In this document: positions 36,077 to 45,056 of the stretch, in pieces | Numbering within the stretch: position 1 is the first letter of the stretch | Layout: each line of letters starts with the position of its first letter | Assembly: GCF_002970975.1 (NCBI RefSeq) | Contig: NZ_PNFA01000017.1 | Span: 19,187 to 83,186 of the forward strand | Reading direction: 5' to 3' | Length of the DNA: 64,000 bases | Source of the DNA: Microbacterium halophytorum | GTDB lineage: Bacteria > Actinomycetota > Actinomycetes > Actinomycetales > Microbacteriaceae | Notes under the pieces: generated by a model | Database searches by the model: none | The model's input: the letters and a program-made list of their open reading frames with translations, nothing else | Told to the model about the DNA's origin: nothing | Program-made: the position numbers and the translations under genes

Positions 36077-37111
36077 ATGAAGTTCTCTCTGAAGCGTGCG
36101 GCCGCAGGCGCGGCCGTGACCGCGGTGGCAGCGCTGGCGCTGACCGGCTGCGCCGACACGAGCGGCGGCGAGTCGGGCGGCGGCGAGGCCGCATCCGGCG
36201 ACCTGTCGATCACCCTGCTGCCCAAGAACCTCGGCAACCCGTACTTCGACGCCTCCGAGGTGGGCGCGTCGGCGGCCGCCGAGGACCTCGGCGCCGAGTT
36301 CGAGCAGGTCGGCCCGACCGAGGCGACCCCGGACGGCCAGGTCAGCTACATCAACACCGCCGCCCAGCAGGGCCGCTCGGCGCTCGTCGTCTCGGCGAAC
36401 GACCCGAACGCGATCTGCGACGCGCTGAACGAGGCGCGCGACGCCGGTACGAAGGTCGTCACCTTCGACTCCGACACGAACACCGACTGCCGCGACCTCT
36501 TCATCAATCAGGCGGACACGGCCGGCATCGCCAAGGTCGAGGGCGACCTCATCGCCGAGCAGATCGGCGAGGAGGGCCAGGTCGCGATCCTGTCGGCCGC
36601 CGCGAACGCGACGAACCAGAACGCCTGGAACGACGCCCTCGTCGAGTACGTCACCGAGACGTACCCCGACATCGAGATCGTCGACACGGTGTACGGCGAC
36701 GACGACGATCAGAAGTCGTTCGACCAGACGGCCGCTCTGCTGTCGAAGTACCCGGACCTCGCCGGCATCGTCTCGCCCACGACGGTCGGAATCGCGGCCG
36801 CTGCGCGGTACGTGTCCGACTCGGACTTCAAGGGTGAGGTGGCCGTGACGGGCCTCGGCACCCCCAACCAGATGCGCGAGTTCATCGAGGACGGCACGGT
36901 CGAGGCGTTCGCGCTGTGGAACCCGGAGGACCTGGGCACGCTCGCGACCTACGCCGCCGGCGCGCTCGCCGCAGGCGACATCGAGGGCGCCGAGGGCGAC
37001 ACCTTCACGGCCGGCGACCTCGGCGAGTACACGGTAGGCGCCGACGGCGTCGTGCTGCTCGGCGACCCCTTCGTGTTCGACGAGAGCAACATCGGCGACT
37101 TCGACTTCTGA
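36077..37111 (+). CDS. Sugar ABC transporter substrate-binding lipoprotein (RhaS-like)
   Basis: Periplasmic-binding-type lipoprotein of 344 aa. A basic start and hydrophobic stretch end in the lipobox ALTGC (Cys25), followed by a Gly/Ser-rich linker and a two-lobe sugar-binding domain (SITLLPKNLGNPYFDASEVG, VVSANDPNAI, FDSDTNTDC). This start pattern is shared with rhamnose-binding RhaS proteins. The ATG at 36077 has AAAGGA upstream; one at 36062 would disrupt a normal signal peptide. Together with its operon and the adjacent GH106/mutarotase genes it indicates rhamnose import, though the exact ligand cannot be read from sequence. Confidence 0.88.
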   Translation: MKFSLKRAAAGAAVTAVAALALTGCADTSGGESGGGEAASGDLSITLLPKNLGNPYFDASEVGASAAAEDLGAEFEQVGPTEATPDGQVSYINTAAQQGRSALVVSANDPNAICDALNEARDAGTKVVTFDSDTNTDCRDLFINQADTAGIAKVEGDLIAEQIGEEGQVAILSAAANATNQNAWNDALVEYVTETYPDIEIVDTVYGDDDDQKSFDQTAALLSKYPDLAGIVSPTTVGIAAAARYVSDSDFKGEVAVTGLGTPNQMREFIEDGTVEAFALWNPEDLGTLATYAAGALAAGDIEGAEGDTFTAGDLGEYTVGADGVVLLGDPFVFDESNIGDFDF

Positions 37112-37232
37112 GCCGCCCGGGGTGCCCCGCTTCAGCGGCGGTGCACCCCGCTTCATGACTTCCCGGATGCGCCGCCGCGCCCATCCGGTGTGAGCGTCGA
37201 CCGGCACACCAGCCCGTCGCCCGCTCAACAGC

Positions 37233-37254
37233 CTTCGGCGCTCGCGCGCCGAAG
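37233..37254 (+). terminator. Hairpin after the ABC importer operon
   Basis: CTTCGGCGC and its complement with a 4-nt loop, in the 245-bp gap before the GH106 gene. A duplicated CCCCGCTTCA segment (37125-37155) precedes it. No T tract. Confidence 0.5.
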
Positions 37255-37356
37255 CGGCGGTGGCGCCGACATCCCGGCCGGATGACGTCGGCGGCCGCGA
37301 CCGCGGCGCCAGCGCGCCCGCAAGCAGTTCCGTTCAATGATGAAGGGGTACATTCC

Positions 37357-40300
37357 ATGCGCGCATCACGACGCGTTCGAACCACAGCGGGCATAGCGCT
37401 CGCCGCTGTTGCCGCGACGGGTCTCGCCGTTCCCGGCCTCGGGCAGACAGAACCGGCGTCCGCCGCCGGCGGAGGCGGCTCCGTTGCCACCCCGGCGCCC
37501 GCTGCAACTGCATCCATGCACTCCGGCTCTGCATTCGCAACGGGCCTGGAGCAGGATTACGTCGACCCGGATCGGATCTACAGCACGGACATTCGGTGGT
37601 GGATCGGCGATGCATCACACACGGACGACACGCTGCTCGAACAGATCCAGCAGCTCTACGATGCCGGATTCCGCGGTGTCGAACTGTGCATGCAGAACGA
37701 TGCTCAAGCGCCCGACGACGTCTACGCGTACGGCAGTGAGATGTGGACGCACAAGTGGAACCTGATGATGAACAAGATGCTCGACCTGGGGATGAGCGTC
37801 TATCTGACGTCGGGCACCAACTGGGCGACATCGAACGTGCCGGGGCTCGACCCGACGAGCCAAGCCGCGATGCAGAACCTGACGATGGGTACCGGGACCG
37901 CGGAAGCGGGCGAAACGATCACCGCCCTGCCCGCTCCCGAGGAAGAAGTCAGGCAGGCAGGCGCGAGCCTCGTCTCGGCCTATGCGTATCGCGTCACGGA
38001 GGGCAACGCCGTCGACCCCGACAGCTTCATCGACCTGAGCGGCGACGTCGCCGAGGGCGACGGCGTCTGGGATCAGAGGCTCGAGTGGACGGCCCCCGAT
38101 GACGGCAGGTACCGGATCTTCGGCATCTGGACGGAGGGCACGTTCCAGACATCGGAGCCCTCGGCGCAGCCGGCGTACACGACGAACTATTTCGACGAGC
38201 GCGGCGTCGAAGCGCTGAAGGAGTTCTGGGAGGCCCATTACCTCAGCGACCCGGAGCTGGCGGCGAAGATCGAAGACGGCGATGTCCAGCTGTTCATGGA
38301 TTCGCTCGAGATCCACCCCGGCGGTGGCAGCGAGTTCGAGGGGCCGACGCAGGAGGATCCGCGGTTCACGTTCTGGTCCGAGGACATGGCCGAAGAGTTC
38401 GAGGAGCGCAAGGGGTACGACATCACTCCATACCTGTTCCTCATTCGCGGAACCAAGGCCAACGTCTACGACCCGTACCACGGCGTCGACAAGACCGGCT
38501 TGTATACGCTCGACGGCGACGAGGAACTGCGCCAGCGGATCATCAACGACTTCCAGGACGTGCAGACCCAGCTCTACCGGGAGCGGATGCTGCAGCCGCT
38601 CAAGGAATGGCTGAACTCCGTCGGCATCGAGACTCGGGCGCAGATCTCGTACGGCAAGCCGTTCGAGATCTCCGAGCCGGCCATGGACGTCGATTACCCG
38701 GAGGCGGAGAACCTCAACCAGTACAACCAGGTCGACATCTTCCGGCTCTGGACGGGCGCATCCAAACTCGAGAACAAGGTGCTCTCGACGGAGACCGGCG
38801 CGCAGATTCCCGCGTTCAGCGGCACCGCGCAGTTGAACCTGCGCGATGCCTACTCCGCGTACGCCGCCGGATTCCAGCGCGTGGTCTGGCACGTATGGGG
38901 CGCTGACTACGGTTACGGAAACCACGACTGGCCCGGCTACGTGCCGTTCGGGTTCGGCGATGTCGTGATACCCGATGCATTCCGATACTTCGGCGACCGG
39001 AACCCCGACGCCAGGGACTACGACGAGTTCAACGCGCATCTCGGGCGCGTGCAGCAACTGCTGCAGACCGGCGAAGCGCGCAGCGACGTCGGATTCGTGC
39101 ATCAGAACTGGTTCCAGGGAATCAACGTCAAGGGCGGCATCGGCAGCGACAACTCCGCGATGAACTGGCAACTCGCCCACCAGGGCGTCTATTACCGCTC
39201 CACTGAGCTGCAGGACAACGGGTATACCTACGACTACTTCAGCCCTGACTTCCTGTTCGACGAGGACGTCACCTTCGACGAGAAGACCCAGACGATCGAG
39301 AAGGCCGGGTACAAGGCTGTGGTGCTGTACCAGGATTGGCTCGACCTGGAGGGCGCTGAGCGCATCCTCGACTGGGCGAAGAAGGGGCTGAAAGTCGTCA
39401 TCCTGGAGAATGCCGCGTCACAGACGCCGTTCCACGACGGCAATGACGATGAGCTCGCTTCCGTGATGTCGCAACTGAAGGGGCTCGACACCGTGCGTCA
39501 GGCGCAGGTGGCGGATATGCCGGAGGGCGGCTACTTCTCGAGCGACCCCGGCGGGTACGACGACGACGTGCTCGAGCAGCTTCAGGACCTCGGGGTGGAG
39601 CCGTACAGCGGGTTCAGCGAGCCCAATCTGCAGCTGCTCACGCAGACTCGAGAGGATCCGGACGGCAATCAGTACGTCTTCGCCTACAACTACGACGACG
39701 GCTCTTACCTCGACAAATCGCACAAGCCGAGCGTGCGGAAGGCGAAGCACGGCGACAGCATTCAGACCGAGATCGTCCAGAACGGCGAGTTCGTGCCATA
39801 TCGCATCGATGCGTGGACCGGAGACGTCACGCAGCTTGCCGACTACCGCTGGGAGGACGGGAAGACCATCGTCCCCGTGGACATCCAGTACAACGACATC
39901 GATCTGCTCGCGTTCGAGAAGGCCGACCGGGCGCCGGTCCATGTGCTGGCGAGCAACGCCGATTCGACGTACGCCTCGCCCGATGGTGTCGTGGCGCGCG
40001 CGACGAAGACCGGCAACGTGAAGGCGGAGCTGAGCGATGGTTCCGTGCACAAGGACCGGGTGAAAGTGCCGAAGGCGTTCGATGTCACCGACTGGGACGT
40101 CACAGTCGACTCCTGGCGGCCCAACCCGGATGCAGGTGACCTCGTCCGTACCGAGACGATCGATGGCGTCGAGACGACGAATCGAAAGACCTCGACCGAC
40201 GTCGAGCAGATCGATGTGCGACTCGAGACACTGGCGCCGTGGGACGAGATTCCGGAGATCGGAAAGGAGGTCTCAGGCACTGGGCACTATGAGGCGACCT

Positions 40301-41064
40301 TCGACTGGGATGCGGACGCCGCATCGGGTGCGTACCTCGACTTCGGCACGGAGTTCGAGTCGACCATGGAGGTCTGGATCAACGGCGAAAAGGTGGGCGG
40401 CGATGTATCGACCAATCCGACCAAGGTCCGTCAGGATGTCGGTGGCACGGTGGGCGACGGCCGCGGCAACGAGATACCGCTCGAAGGTGAAGACCTCTAC
40501 ACCGGCGGAATGAACTGGTCGACGCCGAAGGCGGACGTCAGCGAGTACCTCGTCGACGGCGAGAACGAGATCGTGATCGACTACTCGTCCGTGCTGTCGA
40601 ATGTGCAACTGGACCGCGGTGTGATCGAAGAGCAGTCCCCGAGAAGCGGATTCATCGGGGACGGATGGTGGGGGAACGACCAGACCTACCTGAGCTTCGG
40701 CCCGCAGCAGGCCGAGATTGTGCCGTTCGTCGAGGTGACGTATGCGACCCAGGACGATTCAGACGGCTCATCGGACGGCGACGCGGTCGACGGCGCGCCG
40801 GACGGAGATGCGGTGGACGCCACGTCTGACGCGGCGACGGACGGTGCCGCCGACCCCGGCGCGACGGACGGGACCGATGGATCGGACACGGGAACGGACG
40901 GCTCCGACGGAACCGGCGACGCGGCCGGCGACGATGACCTCGCTGTGACCGGCGGAACGGTGGCGACCGGTGCCGCCGTGCTGGCCGTGCTGCTGCTCGC
41001 CGGTGGCGCGCTGCTCGTTCTGCGGCGGCGACGCACGGCTCTCGGGGCTGACGGCGACGACTGA
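37357..41064 (+). CDS. Cell-wall-anchored GH106 alpha-L-rhamnosidase
   Basis: Secreted protein of 1235 aa. A signal peptide (about residues 1-36) is followed by a large glycoside-hydrolase family 106-type catalytic region (IRWWIGDASHTDDTLLEQIQQLYDAGFRGVELCMQ near residue 70; many conserved Trp/Asp/Glu blocks), a C-terminal beta-sandwich with a Trp-rich jelly-roll (WDADAASGAYLDFG, MEVWINGEKVG), then an Asp/Gly/Ser/Thr-rich stalk. The end carries LAVTG (1195-1199), a hydrophobic helix and an Arg-rich tail, a sortase E-type sorting signal. It likely releases rhamnose from plant or bacterial glycans at the cell surface for the ABC importer. Start ATG has AAGGGG about 9 nt upstream. Confidence 0.85.
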   Translation: MRASRRVRTTAGIALAAVAATGLAVPGLGQTEPASAAGGGGSVATPAPAATASMHSGSAFATGLEQDYVDPDRIYSTDIRWWIGDASHTDDTLLEQIQQLYDAGFRGVELCMQNDAQAPDDVYAYGSEMWTHKWNLMMNKMLDLGMSVYLTSGTNWATSNVPGLDPTSQAAMQNLTMGTGTAEAGETITALPAPEEEVRQAGASLVSAYAYRVTEGNAVDPDSFIDLSGDVAEGDGVWDQRLEWTAPDDGRYRIFGIWTEGTFQTSEPSAQPAYTTNYFDERGVEALKEFWEAHYLSDPELAAKIEDGDVQLFMDSLEIHPGGGSEFEGPTQEDPRFTFWSEDMAEEFEERKGYDITPYLFLIRGTKANVYDPYHGVDKTGLYTLDGDEELRQRIINDFQDVQTQLYRERMLQPLKEWLNSVGIETRAQISYGKPFEISEPAMDVDYPEAENLNQYNQVDIFRLWTGASKLENKVLSTETGAQIPAFSGTAQLNLRDAYSAYAAGFQRVVWHVWGADYGYGNHDWPGYVPFGFGDVVIPDAFRYFGDRNPDARDYDEFNAHLGRVQQLLQTGEARSDVGFVHQNWFQGINVKGGIGSDNSAMNWQLAHQGVYYRSTELQDNGYTYDYFSPDFLFDEDVTFDEKTQTIEKAGYKAVVLYQDWLDLEGAERILDWAKKGLKVVILENAASQTPFHDGNDDELASVMSQLKGLDTVRQAQVADMPEGGYFSSDPGGYDDDVLEQLQDLGVEPYSGFSEPNLQLLTQTREDPDGNQYVFAYNYDDGSYLDKSHKPSVRKAKHGDSIQTEIVQNGEFVPYRIDAWTGDVTQLADYRWEDGKTIVPVDIQYNDIDLLAFEKADRAPVHVLASNADSTYASPDGVVARATKTGNVKAELSDGSVHKDRVKVPKAFDVTDWDVTVDSWRPNPDAGDLVRTETIDGVETTNRKTSTDVEQIDVRLETLAPWDEIPEIGKEVSGTGHYEATFDWDADAASGAYLDFGTEFESTMEVWINGEKVGGDVSTNPTKVRQDVGGTVGDGRGNEIPLEGEDLYTGGMNWSTPKADVSEYLVDGENEIVIDYSSVLSNVQLDRGVIEEQSPRSGFIGDGWWGNDQTYLSFGPQQAEIVPFVEVTYATQDDSDGSSDGDAVDGAPDGDAVDATSDAATDGAADPGATDGTDGSDTGTDGSDGTGDAAGDDDLAVTGGTVATGAAVLAVLLLAGGALLVLRRRRTALGADGDD

Positions 41065-41109
41065 GCGAAGGAACGCGTGATCGCCGTTCTCCGACGGCGA
41101 TGCGCCCCC

Positions 41110-41147
41110 AGCGGTGCCCGGCCTGGTCGACCAGGCCGGGCACCGCT
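41110..41147. terminator. Perfect 38-bp palindrome after GH106
   Basis: Two 19-nt arms with no spacer, centred at 41128/41129, between the GH106 stop and the next gene. Resembles the palindrome at 1539-1582; a strong hairpin without T tract. Confidence 0.7.
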
Positions 41148-41197
41148 GTGTCGGGGGTCGGTGGCAGAGTGGGCGCCACCCACCACCGGAGGTCGCG

Positions 41198-41905
41198 ATG
41201 GTCGCCGCAGAGTTCGTCGTCACCCACCCGGGGCTCCGCACGGCGTACTCGCGGGCGACGTCGTCTGTGGCGTTCGTCGACGAGTCGTACCGTGCCGCCG
41301 GGCGCCCTGGCGAGCCGCCGTTCTACCTGATGGTCGCCGTCGTCATCGATGTCGACGCGATGGGGCAGGCGCGCGCCGACCTGATGCGCATCGCCGGCGG
41401 CACGTACTGGCATACGACTGAGGCCTTCCGCGAACTCACGGGCCGGTCGCGCGTCGACGCGATGGTCGCGTACCTCAGCGCGGCCGACGTCTGGAGCGTC
41501 GTCGCAGTGCAGACATGCGTCGACCCGCGCGACGCGACGCTCGAGAGCGCGCGCATGGAGTGCATGGCGCGGCTGATCGCCGAGGTCACGCGCGGTGGCG
41601 GGCCGCATGCGACGCGCACGATCGTGGCCGAGATCCGCCGCCCGGGTGCTGAGCAGGCGCGCGACGACGAGAACATCACGCGCCTGTTCCGGGCGGGCGT
41701 GCTGAGCGACGGTGTGCGGCTGCATATGGTGAGCCCGAACCAGGAACCACTGCTGTGGGCACCGGACGTCGTGGCGTGGGCTCTGCGTCGTCTGCTCGCA
41801 CTGGGTGATGGTCAGTGGTTCTCGCCGCTTCGTACGGCGTGCACCTTGTTCGAGTCGGGCAGCGGTCGCCGGATCATGGTGGGCGTACCTCGCGCCGGGC
41901 GATGA
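41198..41905 (+). CDS. Unknown protein, possibly DUF3800-like
   Basis: Protein of 235 aa. The ATG has GGAGG 5 nt upstream. It begins VAFVDESYR, then a hydrophobic strand (FYLMVAVVIDVDA), resembling the first beta strand and acidic residue of DUF3800/RNase H-like proteins; a similar acidic residue lies in IVAEIRRPG. No transmembrane segment. The family assignment is weak and the function is not known. It stands alone between the GH106 gene and a pair of 64-bp repeats, so it may belong to a variable spot. Confidence 0.6.
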   Translation: MVAAEFVVTHPGLRTAYSRATSSVAFVDESYRAAGRPGEPPFYLMVAVVIDVDAMGQARADLMRIAGGTYWHTTEAFRELTGRSRVDAMVAYLSAADVWSVVAVQTCVDPRDATLESARMECMARLIAEVTRGGGPHATRTIVAEIRRPGAEQARDDENITRLFRAGVLSDGVRLHMVSPNQEPLLWAPDVVAWALRRLLALGDGQWFSPLRTACTLFESGSGRRIMVGVPRAGR

Positions 41906-41927
41906 GCGGCATCTGCCCGAAGACGAA

Positions 41928-41991
41928 GACAGCCCCGGGGGAGCCGCAGCCAGCCCCCGGGGCCCGAACCGGCATATCCCGGTCGTTGTCG
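41928..41991 (+). repeat. 64-bp direct repeat, copy 1
   Basis: Copy 1 of a 64-bp element that recurs at 42056-42119 with two or three differences near position 49. It contains 10-bp arms GCCCCGGGGG and CCCCCGGGGC with a 12-nt spacer, and ends CCCGGTCGTTGTCG. It lies in the gap between two genes. Confidence 0.85.
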
Positions 41992-42055
41992 ACCTAGATC
42001 CTACCAAGAAGCCCTGGTGATTGCGTGGGCACGGTTGTGCCAGGCCGAGAAGTGA

Positions 42056-42119
42056 GACAGCCCCGGGGGAGCCGCAGCCAGCCCCCGGGGCCCGAACCGG
42101 CACTTCCCGGTCGTTGTCG
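42056..42119 (+). repeat. 64-bp direct repeat, copy 2
   Basis: Second copy, 128 bp downstream of copy 1, in the same orientation. The 64-bp spacer between copies is unrelated. Lies just upstream of the uracil-DNA glycosylase promoter. Confidence 0.85.
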
Positions 42120-42156
42120 TCGATCGCGCTACTCGGTTCTCCGCGGGCGCGCGGCG

Positions 42157-42162
42157 TACTGT
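42157..42162 (+). promoter_or_regulatory. Leaderless -10 element of the UDG-family gene
   Basis: TACTGT, then 7 nt, then the ATG at 42170. Confidence 0.5.
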
Positions 42163-42169
42163 GGGGCGC

Positions 42170-42757
42170 ATGGGCGGTGGGTTCGATGACATCCGGGAGG
42201 AGATCGCTCGCGACCCGGATAACGCCGAGATGGCGGCCAAGGGGTACTCGCCGCTGTTCTCCGCCGGTGCCGGGGCGCGCATCGCCGTCGTCGGGCAGGC
42301 TCCGGGCGCGAAGGCGCAGGAGTCGGGCATTCCGTGGAACGACGCGAGCGGCGCCAAGCTGTTCGACTGGCTCGGCGTGAGCGAGGAGCGCTTCCGCGAC
42401 CCCGACGAGTTCGCGATCCTGCCGATGGACTTCTACTTCCCCGGCAAGGGCACCACGGGCGACCTGCCGCCGCGCAAGGGCTTCGCAGCGCGCTGGCATC
42501 CGCCGCTGCTTGCGCTGATGCCCGACATCCGGCTCACGATCCTGATCGGGCGCTACGCGCAGGAGCATTACCTCGCGGGCCGCGCGCAGCGGAACCTCAC
42601 CGAGACCGTGCGCGCATTCCGCGACTACCTGCCGGCCGAATTCCCACTCGTGCACCCGTCGCCGCTGAACTTCCGGTGGCAGGCGAAGAACCCGTGGTTC
42701 GAGACGGACCTGCTGCCGGTGCTGCGCGAGAGCGTCGCCGACGTTCTGCGCCGCTGA
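42170..42757 (+). CDS. Uracil-DNA glycosylase family protein
   Basis: Protein of 195 aa of the UDG superfamily. The first active-site region reads VVGQAPGAKAQESGIPWND (near residue 38) and the second HPSPLNFRW (near residue 163), matching family members with a His in the second motif. Probably removes uracil or a related base from DNA; several members of this branch are uncharacterised. Start chosen at the ATG because the -10 element lies 7 nt before it; an in-frame GTG is at 42161. Confidence 0.85.
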   Translation: MGGGFDDIREEIARDPDNAEMAAKGYSPLFSAGAGARIAVVGQAPGAKAQESGIPWNDASGAKLFDWLGVSEERFRDPDEFAILPMDFYFPGKGTTGDLPPRKGFAARWHPPLLALMPDIRLTILIGRYAQEHYLAGRAQRNLTETVRAFRDYLPAEFPLVHPSPLNFRWQAKNPWFETDLLPVLRESVADVLRR

Positions 42758-42803
42758 GCAGCGCGCCGCGCCCCCGCACGGCGTCGGCGGCGCGACCCGC
42801 GCG

Positions 42804-42857
42804 GATTTGTGCCGTTGTCGAGGTCCGAGCGGTCAGACCTCGACAACGGCACAAATC
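42804..42857. terminator. 22-bp-stem hairpin between convergent genes
   Basis: Perfect arms at 42804-42825 and 42836-42857 with a 10-nt loop, between the UDG-family gene and the mutarotase gene. Its GATTTGTGC ends recur in the hairpin at 62160-62206. Confidence 0.7.
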
Positions 42858-42898
42858 GGAACGCCGGACGCACCGCGGGTGCGCCTGCGGGGCGGCGA

Positions 42899-43252
42899 CT
42901 ACGCCTCGGGCGCTTCGGCGAGCTGGTCGGCCAGGTTGAACACCTCGGTCAGCGGGGTCGCGGCCTGGTCGGGGCGGCCCTCGAGGCCGACGAAGAACTC
43001 CTGCATCGATGCCTCCCACTTCGCCGCGATCGGCGACGCGGCGAGGTACGCCTGCGCGGCCTCGTCGTCGTCGGTCTCGTAGTAGCCGATGAGGCGCCCG
43101 CCCTCCGCGAGGAACAGCGAGTAGTTGCGGCGACCGGATGCCGCGATCTCGGCGAGCATCTCGGGCCAGACGGGCGAATGGCGCTCGACGTACTCATCGA
43201 TGCGCGCCGGGTCGATCGTCAGCTCGAAGCAGACGCGGGCGGGGGTGCTCAT
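42899..43252 (-). CDS. rhaM: L-rhamnose mutarotase
   Basis: Small cytoplasmic protein of 117 aa interconverting alpha- and beta-L-rhamnose. Family blocks RVCFELTIDPARIDEYVERHSPVWPEML (with the active-site-type His) and LIGYYETDD, and the C-terminal FVGLEGRPD, match RhaM. It sits 10 kb from the rhamnose importer; isomerase, kinase and aldolase genes of rhamnose breakdown are not in the window, so those steps must be encoded elsewhere or a different route is used. Confidence 0.9.
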   Translation of the reverse strand: MSTPARVCFELTIDPARIDEYVERHSPVWPEMLAEIAASGRRNYSLFLAEGGRLIGYYETDDDEAAQAYLAASPIAAKWEASMQEFFVGLEGRPDQAATPLTEVFNLADQLAEAPEA

Positions 43253-43345
43253 GCGCTGGGTCCTCGTCGGGTCGGGGTCGGGTCGTGCCCGGGAAGTCTC
43301 CGGCGACGCGAGCCGCGCCGCGCGGATGGGGCTCTCGGGTGCCGC

Positions 43346-44812
43346 CTAGTGCTGGTCTTCCGGGCGCGCGGTGAGCCCGCTCGCGACCATGGCCGTCGCC
43401 GCGAGCCACGCGCGCTGCGTCGCGGGGTTCAGCGCGCGCAGGTGCAGCTGCGACGCGCCCATCGCCGGGTCGTACGGGATGCGTGCGACGTCGCGCACCA
43501 TGTCGCGGTAGCCCTGCTCGATGCGACGGATCTCTGCGGGCGTCGTCTTCTCGTCCGACTGGCTCACGATCGCAACGGCGTTGCGCGCCAGGTTGGCGGA
43601 GCGCTCGTCGCGGTCGGCGAGGGCCTCCAGCAGCAGCGCGCCGGCCTCGGCGTGCTCGGCGCGCGACGAGGTCGCGACGATGAGCTGGTCGGTGTGGTCG
43701 ATCATCCGGAGCCACATCGGGTCGGACTCGTCGTTGCCCGAGTCCATCACGATGAGGCGGTAGTACTTCGCGGCGACGGCGTGCACCTTGTCGACGTCGG
43801 TGCTCGAGACGCGCTGCTGGCTGCGCAGCGCCATGGGCTGCGAGCGGAGCACGTCGTAGTGGTCGCGGGACTGGTGGTGCACGAACTTCGCCAGCTCGGC
43901 CGACTGCGCGTTCGACGCGAGCAGCCGCTCGGTCTCGGGCAGCAGGTCGTGCAGCGTCGCGTCGTGCGGGCCCTGCTCGGTGCGCCATCCGAGCGTGCCT
44001 CGCGTCTGGTTGTTGTCCCACGCCAGGACGCCGGCACCGCCGTGCTGGGCGAACATCGCGGCCGTCAGGATGGTCGTGGGCGTCTTGTTCGCGCCGCCCT
44101 TGCCGTTGACGACGGCGATCGTGCGCGGGCCGGTCCACTGCTGGGCGACCGTGGCGCGCTCCTCGCGCTCGCTGCGCTCGTCGGCACCGGGGCCGACCTT
44201 CATGCCGGCGCGCACGAGGAATCCGCGCCAGCCGCGCGTCGCCGGGTCTTCGCTCGCCTCCGTCGTGATGAACGACGCGCGGCCGTTCGGCGAGATCGGG
44301 CGCGCGCCCGGGAGGCCGGGCTCCGGCGGCGCGGCCTGACCCATCGGGAGCGGCGTCGGCTCGGCCGCGGCGGCCTGCGGGTCCGCGTCGTCGCCCGGCG
44401 CCGCCTCTCCCACGGCGACGTGGCTGCTTCGGCGCGGTCCGGCGGGGGCGCCGGCCGCGTCGGCCGGGACGACGCCCGGGACCTCATCGATCACGCTGTC
44501 GCGCTCCGGTGCCATCTCGGCCTCCAAACCTGATGCGCCGGCGGGCGCGGTGTCGTCCTCGTCCGCATCGACGCGCCCGTCCGGATGCACGATCAGCGGC
44601 CACGTCGCATCCGGCTCCTGGACCGTGACGCGGACGGGGCGCTGCAGCTTCTGGGCGTTGTCGGCGCAGAAGCGCACGACCTCGCGCCGGGCGTCCTCCG
44701 CGGTCGCGGCCTGAATCGCGTGCTCGGTGTCGTTGAGCGTCACCAGACCGGCACCGGACTCGTCGATGCGAGCCGAGATGACGGGCCACGTGGGCACGAT
44801 CTGCATGGACAA
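43346..44812 (-). CDS. ParA/MinD-like ATPase with long N-terminal region
   Basis: ATPase of 488 aa. An N-terminal ~80-residue domain and a Pro/Ala-rich linker precede a MinD/ParA-type domain with deviant Walker A VVNGKGGANKTPTT (residues ~233-246; N replaces the usual Gly) and a Walker B-like IVMDSGNDESD. The start has GGGGG upstream. In Microbacteriaceae such proteins often lie beside type VII secretion genes and are annotated as partitioning ATPases; no ParB or T7SS gene is present here, so it is an orphan and its partner is unknown. Confidence 0.8.
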   Translation of the reverse strand: MSMQIVPTWPVISARIDESGAGLVTLNDTEHAIQAATAEDARREVVRFCADNAQKLQRPVRVTVQEPDATWPLIVHPDGRVDADEDDTAPAGASGLEAEMAPERDSVIDEVPGVVPADAAGAPAGPRRSSHVAVGEAAPGDDADPQAAAAEPTPLPMGQAAPPEPGLPGARPISPNGRASFITTEASEDPATRGWRGFLVRAGMKVGPGADERSEREERATVAQQWTGPRTIAVVNGKGGANKTPTTILTAAMFAQHGGAGVLAWDNNQTRGTLGWRTEQGPHDATLHDLLPETERLLASNAQSAELAKFVHHQSRDHYDVLRSQPMALRSQQRVSSTDVDKVHAVAAKYYRLIVMDSGNDESDPMWLRMIDHTDQLIVATSSRAEHAEAGALLLEALADRDERSANLARNAVAIVSQSDEKTTPAEIRRIEQGYRDMVRDVARIPYDPAMGASQLHLRALNPATQRAWLAATAMVASGLTARPEDQH

Positions 44813-45056
44813 GACCCCCTGATATCACCCCCGCAGTACGCGGGCACATTCTCGAATACCACCCTATGTGCTCGGGCTTGCGGATCGCCGACAGGGCGCG
44901 GGGCGACGCGCGAACCCGGGGAGTCGCCGCTCCTGACGCGGCGGAAAGAATCGCGGATCTTGCGGGCTCAGCGGTGGGAAAGTGGGTGGGTCTGCTCCGT
45001 ATTCTGGTAAAGAATCACGGCCCGCACCGCTTGGGCCCGCGAAGCGAAGGAGCGCC

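Noticed and set aside
37615..39180. 521-aa open frame opposite the rhamnosidase gene
   Set aside because: Antisense shadow; sense strand encodes a signal peptide, GH106 region and sorting signal.
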